This document shows positions 34,225 to 41,806 of a stretch of DNA of 63,569 nucleotides, piece after piece. This DNA is from Collinsella sp. GTDB lineage: Bacteria; Actinomycetota; Coriobacteriia; Coriobacteriales; Coriobacteriaceae. The DNA is taken from assembly GCA_031295385.1 (NCBI GenBank), contig JAUMOL010000002.1, positions 1-63,569 on the forward strand, in the 5' to 3' direction. The position numbers and the translations under genes are program-made. Below the pieces are notes generated by a model. That model searched no databases and was not told the origin of the DNA. It saw only the letters and a program-made list of their open reading frames with translations. Numbering within the stretch: position 1 is the first letter of the stretch; each line of letters begins with the position of its first letter.

Positions 34225-36360
34225 ATGGGGCGCAATAACAAGCATAAGCGTGGAGCTCGCAATAAGCGCGGGCCGGTGCGCAGCGAACGTCGTCCGAGCC
34301 TGACCGGGCGCGTGCAGCTCCATGAGCACAGTGCCTATGTCATAACCGAGAATGGCGACTACAAGGTCATGGGTCGCGGCAAGCGTGAGATCATGGACGG
34401 CGATACCGTTGCCGTGAGCATTAAGAACAGCCCGCATGGCGAGCGGCGCGCCGTGATCGAAGGCGTGGTTGAGCGCGCAGCCATAAGCGTAGTGGGTACG
34501 TACCAGACCGCCGGTCCGCTCGGTGTGATCGAGCCGCTCGATTCGCGTCTGAAGGCCGACTTCTTCATTCTGCCCGAGGATACCTCGGCGGATCGCCTGG
34601 GTGTCCACCCGGGTGATGCTGTTGTCGCGCGCATTTTGACCTACCCGACGCGCCTGGAATCGGGCACCGTGACGATCGAGCGCCGCATTGGCGGAGATGA
34701 CGCGCCCGATTTGGGCGTTCAATATGTGATGGCGCGTTACGGCTATACCGATAGCTATCCCGAGGCCGCGCTGGACGAGGCCGAGGGGCTTTCGCTCGAT
34801 GTGTCCGCGGCGCTTAAGGACCCGCTCCGTCGCGATCTGCGCGACCGCTTTGTCATCACGATCGACCCGGTCGACGCGCGCGACTTTGACGATGCCATTT
34901 CGTTGGAGCGCACGCCCGAGGGTGGCTACAAGCTGGGTGTGCATATCGCCGACGTTTCACACTATGTGGCTTGGGACGGGCATATCGATCTTGAGGCTCG
35001 CCATCGTACGACATCGGTGTATCTGGCCGATCGCGTGCTTCCCATGCTGCCCGAACGCCTGTCCTGTGACCTGTGCTCGCTTCGCCCTGACGAGGACCGT
35101 CTTGCGTTTACCGTCGATATCGAGCTCGATGAGCAGGGTCGCGTGCGGCATTACGATCCGTACCCCAGCGTGATTCGCTCGCGTGTGCGTATGGACTATG
35201 ACGGCGCCGAGGCGCTGCTGGTGCGTGCCGGTGCGGTTGAGTATTCGGTGCTGGAGGGTGCGGCCGAGGATGTTGCGGCTGCCGAGGCCTCGCGCGAGGA
35301 AGCGCTTGAGCGCGGTCTTGCGTGCGAGGAGACTGCCCGCGGCTACAACATCGACCTCGGCGATTTCCTTGTCGCCGCTAACGAACTCGCCGAACTTCGC
35401 CGTCGTATTCGTCGCGCCCGCGGCTCAGTCGATTTTGACACGGCCGAGATTCGCGCTCTATTGGATGAGGACGGAGTGCCCGTGCAGATTGTGGCGCGTG
35501 AGCGTTCGTGTGCCACGTCGCTTATCGAGGAAGCTATGCTGCTCGCCAACGAGTGCGTTGCAGAGTGGCTGGCAGACCGTGATATCGAGGCCTGCTATCG
35601 CGTGCATGAGGATCCGAGCCCCGATAGCCTGCACGGTGCCGCCGTTGCGCTGGCTCAGCTAGGCATCATCGACGATCGCCGTGCTGCCGGTATTGCCCTG
35701 GGGAGTCCCGATGAGCTGCAGGCAGCAGTCGATGCTGCCGCCGGTACGGCCAACGCACCGCTCGTTAACACGCTGCTTCTGCGCAGCATGCAGCGTGCGC
35801 TGTACAAGCCGCGCAACGAGGGCCACTTTGCGCTCGCCGCGCCGTGCTACTGCCACTTTACGAGTCCCATCCGTCGCTACCCCGATCTGGTGGTGCACCG
35901 CGTACTCAAGCTGCAGTTGGCCTATGAGCAGCTCGGCGGCAAGGATGCCTTGGTCCGTACGCCGCGGCTGATCGGCAAGGGGCGCGAGTCGCTGCCGCGC
36001 ATTCTGCCGCAGATCTGCCGCGCATGCAGCGATGCCGAGCGCGCGGCAGATGCCGCCAGCCATGCGACGCAAAAGATCAAGATTGCCCAGTACTATGAGG
36101 ACCGTCTGGGCGAGCGCTATGCCGGAACCGTCTCGTGGGTTAGCAGCATGGGCCTCTTTGTGCGCTTGGACCTAACGCAGGTCGAAGGTTTGGTTTCGAT
36201 CAAGAGCCTGGGCAATGAGTGGTTCGAGTTCGACGAGGATGCGCTTACGCTGACGGGCGCCGACACGGGCACCCGTTACGAGCTGGGGCAGCGCGTAATT
36301 ATCGAGGTCTCGCGCGTCAATACCACGCGTGGGCACTTGGACTTTAAGCTTATCCATTAG
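34225..36360 (+). CDS. rnr: Ribonuclease R
   Basis: Processive 3'-5' exoribonuclease for structured RNA and, with tmRNA/SmpB, for faulty mRNA. 711 residues. The basic N-terminus (MGRNNKHKRGARNKRGPVRS) is followed by cold-shock-type OB domains, the RNB domain with the metal-binding DPVDARDFDDAISL (from about residue 212), HFTSPIRRYPDLVVHR, and a C-terminal S1 domain (GTVSWVSSMGLFVRLD). The SD TAGGAGG precedes the ATG. The smpB gene is 4 kb away on the same strand, a common association. Confidence 0.95.
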   Translation: MGRNNKHKRGARNKRGPVRSERRPSLTGRVQLHEHSAYVITENGDYKVMGRGKREIMDGDTVAVSIKNSPHGERRAVIEGVVERAAISVVGTYQTAGPLGVIEPLDSRLKADFFILPEDTSADRLGVHPGDAVVARILTYPTRLESGTVTIERRIGGDDAPDLGVQYVMARYGYTDSYPEAALDEAEGLSLDVSAALKDPLRRDLRDRFVITIDPVDARDFDDAISLERTPEGGYKLGVHIADVSHYVAWDGHIDLEARHRTTSVYLADRVLPMLPERLSCDLCSLRPDEDRLAFTVDIELDEQGRVRHYDPYPSVIRSRVRMDYDGAEALLVRAGAVEYSVLEGAAEDVAAAEASREEALERGLACEETARGYNIDLGDFLVAANELAELRRRIRRARGSVDFDTAEIRALLDEDGVPVQIVARERSCATSLIEEAMLLANECVAEWLADRDIEACYRVHEDPSPDSLHGAAVALAQLGIIDDRRAAGIALGSPDELQAAVDAAAGTANAPLVNTLLLRSMQRALYKPRNEGHFALAAPCYCHFTSPIRRYPDLVVHRVLKLQLAYEQLGGKDALVRTPRLIGKGRESLPRILPQICRACSDAERAADAASHATQKIKIAQYYEDRLGERYAGTVSWVSSMGLFVRLDLTQVEGLVSIKSLGNEWFEFDEDALTLTGADTGTRYELGQRVIIEVSRVNTTRGHLDFKLIH

Positions 36361-36385
36361 CCAAATCCCGACTCATGGTGGGGGA

Positions 36386-36420
36386 GCGGAGGGCGGCCTT
36401 TCGGGACCGCCCTCCGCATT
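36386..36420 (+). terminator. Terminator of rnr
   Basis: GCGGAGGGCGG and CCGCCCTCCGC pair (36386-36396 and 36407-36417), followed by a short ATTT. Confidence 0.8.
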
Positions 36421-36476
36421 TGAATCGTGACTACCTTGCCGTCTGCTCGGCCGCCCGCTTACCTGCTATTTGAGAG

Positions 36477-36518
36477 GTAAAACCTACCAAAATAAACCTG
36501 TCCCTTTTTGACAGGTTT
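36477..36518. repeat. Palindromic intergenic repeat, family C copy 2
   Basis: AAAACCTACCAAAA then TAAACCTGTCCC then TTTTTGACAGGTTT. Same unit as 24272-24312. It lies 20 bp upstream of the recombinase start. Confidence 0.85.
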
Positions 36519-36537
36519 ACAAGAAAGCGGGGATGAG

Positions 36538-37143
36538 ATGGCGACGGTGTACGGTTATGCGCGGGTGAGTTCGCGCGATCAGAACCTTAATCGGCAGCTG
36601 GATGCGCTGGGCGCCTATGGCGTGGGCTCGGCGAATATTTATGCCGACCATGCGAGCGGCAAGGACTTCGATCGACCGCGTTATCGCGAGCTGCTGCACG
36701 TTCTGGGAGACGGGGACGTGCTGGTGGTGCTTTCTATCGACCGACTTGGTCGCAATTACTCCGAGATTCTTGAGGAATGGCGACGCATTACCAAGGAGCT
36801 CGGGGTTGCCATTGTGGTGTTGGATATGCCATTGCTTGACACGCGCGTCAGGGCCAGCGGCGCGCCGGATGTGACCAACACCCTGATTGCCGATATTGTG
36901 CTGCAACTGCTGAGCTACGTGGCGCAGGTGGAGCGCGAGAATATCCATCGGCGTCAGGCGGAGGGAATTGCAGCGGCGCGGGCTCGAGGGGTCCGTTTCG
37001 GTCGACCTCGCAAGCCGTGCCCTCCTCAGTTTGAGCTGGTGCGCGATAGCTATGAGGCGGGCGATATTACCCGCAGCCAGGCAGCAAAGTGCCTGGGCGT
37101 GTGCGTGGGGACGTTCGATCGCTGGATGCGCGAGGCGGGGTAG
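36538..37143 (+). CDS. Resolvase/invertase-type serine recombinase
   Basis: 201 residues. Catalytic N-terminal domain with YARVSS (nucleophile Ser 11), QLDAL, DRLGRNYSEILEEW and the long E helix (VERENIHRRQAEGIAAARA). The C-terminal Hin-type helix-turn-helix follows (ITRSQAAKCLGVCVGTFDRW). Such proteins resolve or invert DNA between short sites. No transposase, invertible segment or second site could be recognised around it, so it may be a domesticated or stranded resolvase. The ATG at 36538 is chosen because an in-frame start at 36508 sits inside the repeat. Confidence 0.88.
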   Translation: MATVYGYARVSSRDQNLNRQLDALGAYGVGSANIYADHASGKDFDRPRYRELLHVLGDGDVLVVLSIDRLGRNYSEILEEWRRITKELGVAIVVLDMPLLDTRVRASGAPDVTNTLIADIVLQLLSYVAQVERENIHRRQAEGIAAARARGVRFGRPRKPCPPQFELVRDSYEAGDITRSQAAKCLGVCVGTFDRWMREAG

Positions 37144-37247
37144 GGGTTTGCGTCGCTTTGTCGCTTCCTGTTGCGATTCAAATTTTGATACGGTGACGAT
37201 GCCATTTGGGGCTACACTCGCTGATATTCAAAAAAGGAGGTTGGCCC

Positions 37248-37829
37248 TTGGCGCGCGTAAAACAAATAATCGGATGGACCGCGATCGTTCTGTTCGCTGT
37301 AACGCTGGCGGGCATCTGGGTGCTGACGGAGCAAAATGCGGTGGAGACGTCGTTGCTGAGCGAGTCCACCGCGCGTTTGGTGGAGGGCCAGGCTACGGGC
37401 GTTCAGGCTGTCGATGCCACGGGTGAAGCCCAGACGGAGAACGGAATGACCGGGGGCACCGATTCGGCTGCCTCGAATGTCCAGTCTGGCCGACTTGCTT
37501 CCATTCGCATGTGGGTGGGCACAAACGTCCGTCGCGTTGCCCATACCGTAGAGTTTTTCTTCGTCGGATTGTTCGCCTCCGTGGTCGTGGTTTGCCTTTC
37601 CAGGCGTCCGTGGGGCGTATGCTCCCGTTGCGTGCCCGTATTGCTCTTTTGCTCCGCTTGCTCCGTTGGCGATCAGGTACATAAGATCTTTGTTCCCGGC
37701 AGGCATTTCGACGTTATCGATTTAGGATTCGATGCTGGGGGCTATGTCACCGCCATGCTGCTGGTATTGCTGGCAGCGGCGTTGGTGCGCCATGCGACTC
37801 GGCCGATCGGCGCCCATGCGAGGCGCTAG
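37248..37829 (+). CDS. VanZ family membrane protein
   Basis: 193 residues from a TTG at 37248 with a perfect AAAGGAGG spaced 7 bases. TM1 (IIGWTAIVLFAVTLAGIWVL) is followed by a ~70-residue variable external segment and then the VanZ core: AHTVEFFFVGLFASV, LLFCSACSVGDQVHKIFVPG, RHFDVIDLGFDAGGYV and a last helix. VanZ homologues affect low-level glycopeptide and lipid-related resistance, and the mechanism is unsettled. It is apparently monocistronic, without van genes nearby. Confidence 0.85.
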   Translation: MARVKQIIGWTAIVLFAVTLAGIWVLTEQNAVETSLLSESTARLVEGQATGVQAVDATGEAQTENGMTGGTDSAASNVQSGRLASIRMWVGTNVRRVAHTVEFFFVGLFASVVVVCLSRRPWGVCSRCVPVLLFCSACSVGDQVHKIFVPGRHFDVIDLGFDAGGYVTAMLLVLLAAALVRHATRPIGAHARR

Positions 37830-37951
37830 CCTTAAGACGAGACATCGCGACTGCCTATGCTTCGACATTGACTACAATAACGGCCGCAATCGCGAGTGGT
37901 CGTCGATGTGCAGTTTTCCAGACACCTGTTTTCTCTAAGAAAGGAAATCCC

Positions 37952-38311
37952 ATGGCGGTATTGTTTGTTGAATATCCCAAGTGCTCGACCTGTAAGAAGG
38001 CCAAGGCATGGCTGGACGAACATGGGGTAGAGTATATCGATCGCGATATCGTTTTGGACAATCCCACGGCTGATGAGCTTGCGACCTGGATTGCTCGTTC
38101 GGGGCTGCCGGTGCGGCGCTTCTTTAATTCGTCGGGCATGAAATATCGAGAGCTGGGCCTGAAGGCGCGTCTGGATGCGGGCATGACGGATCGGGAGTGC
38201 TACGAGCTGCTGGCGACCGACGGCATGCTGGTCAAGCGTCCGCTGCTGGTGGGCGACGACTTTGCGATTCCCGGCTTTAGGGAATCGGCTTGGGCCGAGG
38301 CGTTGCTGTAG
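37952..38311 (+). CDS. ArsC/Spx-family thioredoxin-fold protein
   Basis: 119 residues with CSTCKKAKAWL (Cys 11 and 14) and the RDIVLDNPTADELATWI and FNSSGMKYRELGL features of the YffB/Spx-like ArsC group. It ends with VKRPLLVGDDFAIPGFRESAW. Members are glutathione- or thioredoxin-dependent reductases or regulators; true arsenate reduction is uncertain because no ars operon is nearby. It has SD AAAGGAAA before the ATG. Confidence 0.88.
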   Translation: MAVLFVEYPKCSTCKKAKAWLDEHGVEYIDRDIVLDNPTADELATWIARSGLPVRRFFNSSGMKYRELGLKARLDAGMTDRECYELLATDGMLVKRPLLVGDDFAIPGFRESAWAEALL

Positions 38312-38317
38312 CGGCTG

Positions 38318-38365
38318 CGGAAAGTGCGTCCCGGAATTCGCTTCCAGAATGGGATGCACTTTCCG
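38318..38365. terminator. Long inverted repeat between convergent genes
   Basis: CGGAAAGTGCGTCCC and GGGATGCACTTTCCG pair with one mismatch around an 18-bp centre that contains GAATTCGCTTCCAG. There is no clean T-run. It probably serves both flanking convergent genes. Confidence 0.55.
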
Positions 38366-38383
38366 TCGGCGGGCCTGCCCCAG

Positions 38384-38794
38384 TCAGTCCGCCAGCTGTG
38401 CCCATTCGTGCGGATCGTAGACCTTTACGTGTTTGTTGGGCTTGCCGCTCCAGTACTCCTCGTCCATAAAGGGCAGATATGCCTGAACGCCGGGGCAGAT
38501 AAAGGGAATCCGCTGCTGTTGCAGTCGCTCGCGCTGGCGCTGCTCCAGGTGCTCCTCGGATATGACGGTCGGCATGCCGGACAACTCGACGAGGCTTGCC
38601 TGGATTCGCTTAAGGTCGGGGAGTCCCGCGTGCCATGACATCCGCATGATCAAAAAGGATGCACGGCGGTATTTTGCCTGCACCACAGTAATGGCGGGGC
38701 GCAGTGTGGGATGGATTTTGTCCCGTTCGGGCCAAAGGTCGGCAGTGATCTCGAGGCCCAGGGTCTCCCATAGGTAATCAAGCTCTTCGTCCAT
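38384..38794 (-). CDS. Hypothetical protein
   Basis: 136 residues with SD GAGG before the ATG at 38794. It has no membrane segment or catalytic motif. The segment PTVISEEHLEQRQRERLQQQ, followed by RIPFICPGVQAYLPFM, resembles the QRER...IPF..PG.Q.YLPF stretch of uncharacterised MarR-like proteins of Gram-positive anaerobes, but the C-terminal winged helix they carry is absent here. It may be a truncated form. It is convergent to the ArsC-like gene. Confidence 0.6.
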   Translation of the reverse strand: MDEELDYLWETLGLEITADLWPERDKIHPTLRPAITVVQAKYRRASFLIMRMSWHAGLPDLKRIQASLVELSGMPTVISEEHLEQRQRERLQQQRIPFICPGVQAYLPFMDEEYWSGKPNKHVKVYDPHEWAQLAD

Positions 38795-39070
38795 GGCGCC
38801 TCGATATCTACGTGATCATTGATACTTCGATTGTGTTGCCTGGTGCTATCGTTTTCGCGGTAGAATCTGCCAACGGTTGACGGCTACCGCTCGCGGCGTT
38901 TTGCCCTTCGTGTACAGCGGTCGGCTTCACAGGTCCTTCACGGGTTGGACTAAATTAGGCCAATTTGACTGAATTTCAAAAAAGTCAAAATTGGGGCTTG
39001 CGTCACGGCGAGACTTCCCGTATATTTCTTTCTTGCGCAAAGGCACAGCCGAGCGCAGCGATGCAGTCAT

Positions 39071-39144
39071 TGGGATGTCGTCTAATGGCAGGACAGCGGA
39101 TTCTGGTTCCGTCAATGGGGGTTCGACTCCCTCCATCCCAGCCA
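39071..39144 (+). tRNA. tRNA-Gln (CTG)
   Basis: The acceptor stem TGGGATG pairs with CATCCCA. The anticodon stem GCGGA/TCCGT has loop TTCTGGT, giving anticodon CTG. The T-arm is GGGGGTTCGACTCCC, and CCA is encoded (39142-39144). Its promoter is probably in the AT-rich stretch near 38950-39020. Confidence 0.93.
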
Positions 39145-39161
39145 TTGCATTTGCTACATAT

Positions 39162-39238
39162 GGCCCGTTCGTCTAGCGGTTTAGGACGCCGCCCTCTCAA
39201 GGCGGAGATCACCAGTTCGAATCTGGTACGGGCTACCA
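39162..39238 (+). tRNA. tRNA-Glu (CTC)
   Basis: The acceptor stem GGCCCGT pairs with ACGGGCT. The anticodon stem CCGCC/GGCGG has loop CTCTCAA, giving anticodon CTC. The T-loop is GTTCGAATC, and CCA is encoded. It is cotranscribed with tRNA-Gln 17 bp upstream. Confidence 0.93.
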
Positions 39239-39248
39239 AAATTGAACG

Positions 39249-39278
39249 CCCGGGCCTCGTAAGAGACCCGGGTTTTGT
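39249..39278 (+). terminator. Terminator of the tRNA pair
   Basis: CCCGGGCCTC and GAGACCCGGG pair around GTAA, followed by TTTTG. Confidence 0.85.
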
Positions 39279-39332
39279 GTATTAACCGTATATACGGCGC
39301 CTGCCGTGTTTCGCTCAGATCGAGGAGTAGCC

Positions 39333-40250
39333 ATGGATCTGCCCATCAGCTTGCAAGACATCACGTATGCCGAGAACTATCTGGCGCAGGGCGACCTGGC
39401 TACGGCGACGCCGCTGCTGGAGCGTCTGGTGGAGCTCGCCGAGGAGTATATCGACGCTGAGTGCAAGACGGAGGAGAAGCGCCAATACTTTAGCTTCGAT
39501 AGCAAGTTTGAGCGCTTGGCCTATCGCCGCGTGGAGAAGGATCCGCGCGAGCTCGTGCAGGTCGAGGTGCCGTTTGACCGCCTGTACTCCGACATGGCGT
39601 TTGCCTACATTCGCCAGCAGGATTATGTGAGTGCTCGCAACGCCTTGATGCAGGCCGTGCGCTGGGACCCCATGAACTGCAACTACCGCCTTGATCTGGC
39701 CGAGCTGTTCCGCGCTCTCGAGGACAAGCAGGAATGGGCATCGCTCTCGTTCTCGGTGCTGGAGCGTGCAAGCGATGGCAAGTGCGCCGCCCGCGCTTAC
39801 GCCAATCTAGGTCAGTACTTCTTGGAGCCCGAGACCGAGAACGTTTCGGCTGCCGTGGGCTGCGCGCGTCTGGCGCTGCGCCTGGCGCCCAACGATGCGC
39901 ATACGACGCGCCTGCTCAACAAGATCCATACCACCTATCCGGATGCCGCTGATGAGAGCGACGACCACGTGATGGGTGAATTGGCCCTGCAAGGCGTGCC
40001 GACCTCGCCTTCGGCCGAGATTGCCATCTGCCTGATTATGTGCGCGACCGATGCTGCAGGCGACGGCGACAAGCAGGAGGCGACGCGCCTGACGGTACGT
40101 GCTCGCGACTTGGTGGGCGAGGAGGCCTGCGCGGCGATTATCAAACTGGTGCGCGAGAGCGATGCCGAGCTCAATGCCGAGCGCAAGGCAAAGCGCGAGA
40201 CTGCGGGCTCAAACGCCGATGGAGCCAAGGAGGCCGGCGATGCCCAGTAA
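39333..40250 (+). CDS. TPR-repeat protein
   Basis: 305 residues from the ATG at 39333 (SD GAGGAG). Helical repeats of TPR type are visible at LQDITYAENYLAQGDLATAT, then DRLYSDMAFAYIRQQDYVSA and ARAYANLGQYFLEPETENVS. The C-terminus is charged and variable (AERKAKRETAGSNADGAKEA). A scaffolding role is likely, partner unknown. The stop overlaps the smpB start by 11 nt, so the two are translationally coupled and the protein may relate to ribosome rescue or RNA quality control; that link is inference. Confidence 0.82.
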   Translation: MDLPISLQDITYAENYLAQGDLATATPLLERLVELAEEYIDAECKTEEKRQYFSFDSKFERLAYRRVEKDPRELVQVEVPFDRLYSDMAFAYIRQQDYVSARNALMQAVRWDPMNCNYRLDLAELFRALEDKQEWASLSFSVLERASDGKCAARAYANLGQYFLEPETENVSAAVGCARLALRLAPNDAHTTRLLNKIHTTYPDAADESDDHVMGELALQGVPTSPSAEIAICLIMCATDAAGDGDKQEATRLTVRARDLVGEEACAAIIKLVRESDAELNAERKAKRETAGSNADGAKEAGDAQ

Positions 40251-40710
40251 GCGCGAGCGCAAACTCATTTCCAAGAATCGCTCGGCACATCACGAGTACT
40301 TTATCGATGAGACGTTTGAGTGCGGTATTGAGCTGAGCGGCACCGAGGTCAAGTCGATTCGCGAGCGCGCCTGTCAGATCACTGACACTTTTGCGCTGAT
40401 TCGTGGCGGCGAGTGCTGGCTCGTCGGACTGCATATCCACCCTTATAGCCATGGTGGCGTGTGGAATCGCGATCCCGACCGTCGGCGTCGTCTGCTGCTG
40501 CACCGCAAGGAGATTGACTTTCTTGACGGCAAACTTCGCAACCGTGGTTATGCGCTGGTTCCGTTGGAGCTCTACTTTAATACCGACGGCCGCGTAAAGC
40601 TGCTGCTGGGTCTGGGTCGCGGCAAGAAGCTCTACGACAAGCGCGAGGACATGGCCAAGCGTGATGTCCAACGCGAGATCGACCGCGCCCTTAAGGAACG
40701 CAACCGCTGA
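40240..40710 (+). CDS. smpB: SsrA-binding protein SmpB
   Basis: Binds tmRNA and delivers it to stalled ribosomes for trans-translation. 156 residues with all family marks: KLISKNRSAHHEYFIDETFE, GIELSGTEVKSIRERACQI, LLLHRKEIDFL, and the C-terminal basic tail GRGKKLYDKREDMAKRDVQR that reaches into the mRNA channel. The ATG at 40240 (SD AAGGAGG) lies inside the TPR gene. The tmRNA gene itself was not found in this window. Confidence 0.95.
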   Translation: MPSKRERKLISKNRSAHHEYFIDETFECGIELSGTEVKSIRERACQITDTFALIRGGECWLVGLHIHPYSHGGVWNRDPDRRRRLLLHRKEIDFLDGKLRNRGYALVPLELYFNTDGRVKLLLGLGRGKKLYDKREDMAKRDVQREIDRALKERNR

Positions 40711-40732
40711 CCACCCTTCATAAGTTGCGGTG

Positions 40733-40789
40733 GAATACGGACTGTTTTGCCTGATTGAGGGACTATTCAGTCCCTATTTCACCGCAACT
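40733..40789. repeat. Palindromic intergenic repeat, family B copy 2
   Basis: AGTTGCGGTGGAATACGGAC-TGTT and AGTCCCTATTTCACCGCAAC-T. Directly after smpB. Confidence 0.9.
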
Positions 40790-40831
40790 GCGGGCGTCTC
40801 ATCTTTCTTACTGTTCTGACACATATGTCTC

Positions 40832-40866
40832 AAAGGCGGCGTCCGTTATGGGTGCCGCCTTTTTTT
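40832..40866 (+). terminator. Terminator after smpB
   Basis: AAAGGCGGC and GCCGCCTTT pair, followed by TTTTT. Confidence 0.8.
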
Positions 40867-40917
40867 GTGGGTACATACATTCATGAGGTTCCAACCCGAG
40901 CTAGGGGAGTGATCGTT

Positions 40918-41421
40918 ATGGACAAAACTGCGTTCTTTACCATGCCGAGCGGTCTGTACGTGGTGAGCGCTGCGGCAGACGGGCTGCGTGCCGGCTGCGT
41001 CATCAACACTGCGGTGCAGGTGACGTCCATGCCGCCGCGTATTTCGGTTGCCGTGAACAAGGACAATGTCACCTCGGGCGTCATCGCATCGGCCAAAGCG
41101 TTCGCGCTGACCGTGATCGATCAGACCGCCGACATGCTCTACATCGGTAACTTTGGGTTCCGCACCAGCAGCGATTATGACAAGTTTGCCAAATACGAGA
41201 CCCGCGAGACGGCTCTGGGCATGCCCTATGTGCCTGAGCACGCGGCGGCCCTGTTTAGCTGCCGTTTGATCGACACTGTGGATGTGGGCACGCATCTGCT
41301 GTTTATTGGCGAGGTCGAGGATGCCGAGCGCCTGAGCGACGAGACGCCGCTGACGTACGACTACTATCACAAGGTGCTAAAGGGCAAGACGCCGCCCAAA
41401 GCCTCGTCGTATCAAGGCTAG
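40918..41421 (+). CDS. Flavin reductase-like FMN-binding protein
   Basis: 167 residues from the ATG at 40918 (SD AGGGGAG). Split-barrel flavin reductase domain: FFTMPSGLYVVSAAADGLRA, then INTAVQVTSMPPRISVAVNK, FALTVID and IGNFGFRTSSDYDKFAKYET. This matches the N-terminal part of high-molecular-weight rubredoxin. The rubredoxin gene follows at 41510, so the two may act as a split Hrb, passing electrons from NAD(P)H through FMN to rubredoxin for oxygen or peroxide reduction. Confidence 0.87.
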   Translation: MDKTAFFTMPSGLYVVSAAADGLRAGCVINTAVQVTSMPPRISVAVNKDNVTSGVIASAKAFALTVIDQTADMLYIGNFGFRTSSDYDKFAKYETRETALGMPYVPEHAAALFSCRLIDTVDVGTHLLFIGEVEDAERLSDETPLTYDYYHKVLKGKTPPKASSYQG

Positions 41422-41438
41422 AAATGTTCTAAAAATAC

Positions 41439-41466
41439 TTGCATTATATTATTGAGAATATATACT
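41439..41466 (+). promoter_or_regulatory. Promoter of the rubredoxin gene
   Basis: TTGCAT, 16 bp, TATACT, in an AT-rich island, 44 bp upstream of the rubredoxin ATG. The rubredoxin can therefore be transcribed separately from the flavin reductase. Confidence 0.6.
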
Positions 41467-41509
41467 AATAAGTAAGTACACCAGCAGTCACGTTCGAGAG
41501 GAGAACATC

Positions 41510-41653
41510 ATGGCTGAGGAGAAGAAGACGTATAAGTTTGTGTGCACCGTTTGCGGTTACGAGGTTGAGGTCGACACGCCCGAGCTGCCCGAGGATTACG
41601 TGTGCCCGGTGTGCGGCGTTGGTCCCGATGAGTTTGAGCTTGTCGAGGAGTAG
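41510..41653 (+). CDS. Rubredoxin
   Basis: 47-residue iron-sulphur protein reading MAEEKKTYKFVCTVCGYEVE, then VDTPELPEDYVCPVCGVGPD and EFELVEE. The four iron ligands are Cys 12, 15, 32 and 35 in CTVCGY and CPVCG. It is small for rubredoxin (usually 50-54), with a shortened middle loop. SD GAGAGGAG precedes the ATG. It is encoded right after the flavin reductase gene with its own promoter, and an electron-carrier role in oxygen or peroxide defence is likely. Confidence 0.93.
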   Translation: MAEEKKTYKFVCTVCGYEVEVDTPELPEDYVCPVCGVGPDEFELVEE

Positions 41654-41693
41654 CTCGTAGACACACGGCGATTAGCCATACAGAGCTCTGTCC

Positions 41694-41732
41694 AAGGGTC
41701 CCGGCTGGATATTCCGGCTGGGACCCTTTTGA
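41694..41732 (+). terminator. Terminator of the rubredoxin gene
   Basis: AAGGGTCCC and GGGACCCTT pair, with an inner repeat CCGGCTGG/CCGGCTG in the loop, followed by TTGATTT. Confidence 0.8.
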
Positions 41733-41760
41733 TTTATCTGACGGTTTAAAACGGTCTCAC

Positions 41761-41777
41761 GTGTTACAGATTGAGAC
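41761..41777. repeat. Solo half-site of family A
   Basis: GTGTTACAGATTGAGAC without the usual opposite arm. Confidence 0.6.
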
Positions 41778-41806
41778 GTTATATCTGGACAGTCACGCCA
41801 TCCCAA

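Noticed and set aside
36538..37143. Serine recombinase as the integrase of a nearby island
   Set aside because: It is of the short resolvase/invertase type, and no island, att repeat or invertible segment borders it.
39071..39238. The tRNA pair as an integration site
   Set aside because: No 3'-end duplication of either tRNA was seen in the flanking sequence, and the neighbours are core genes.
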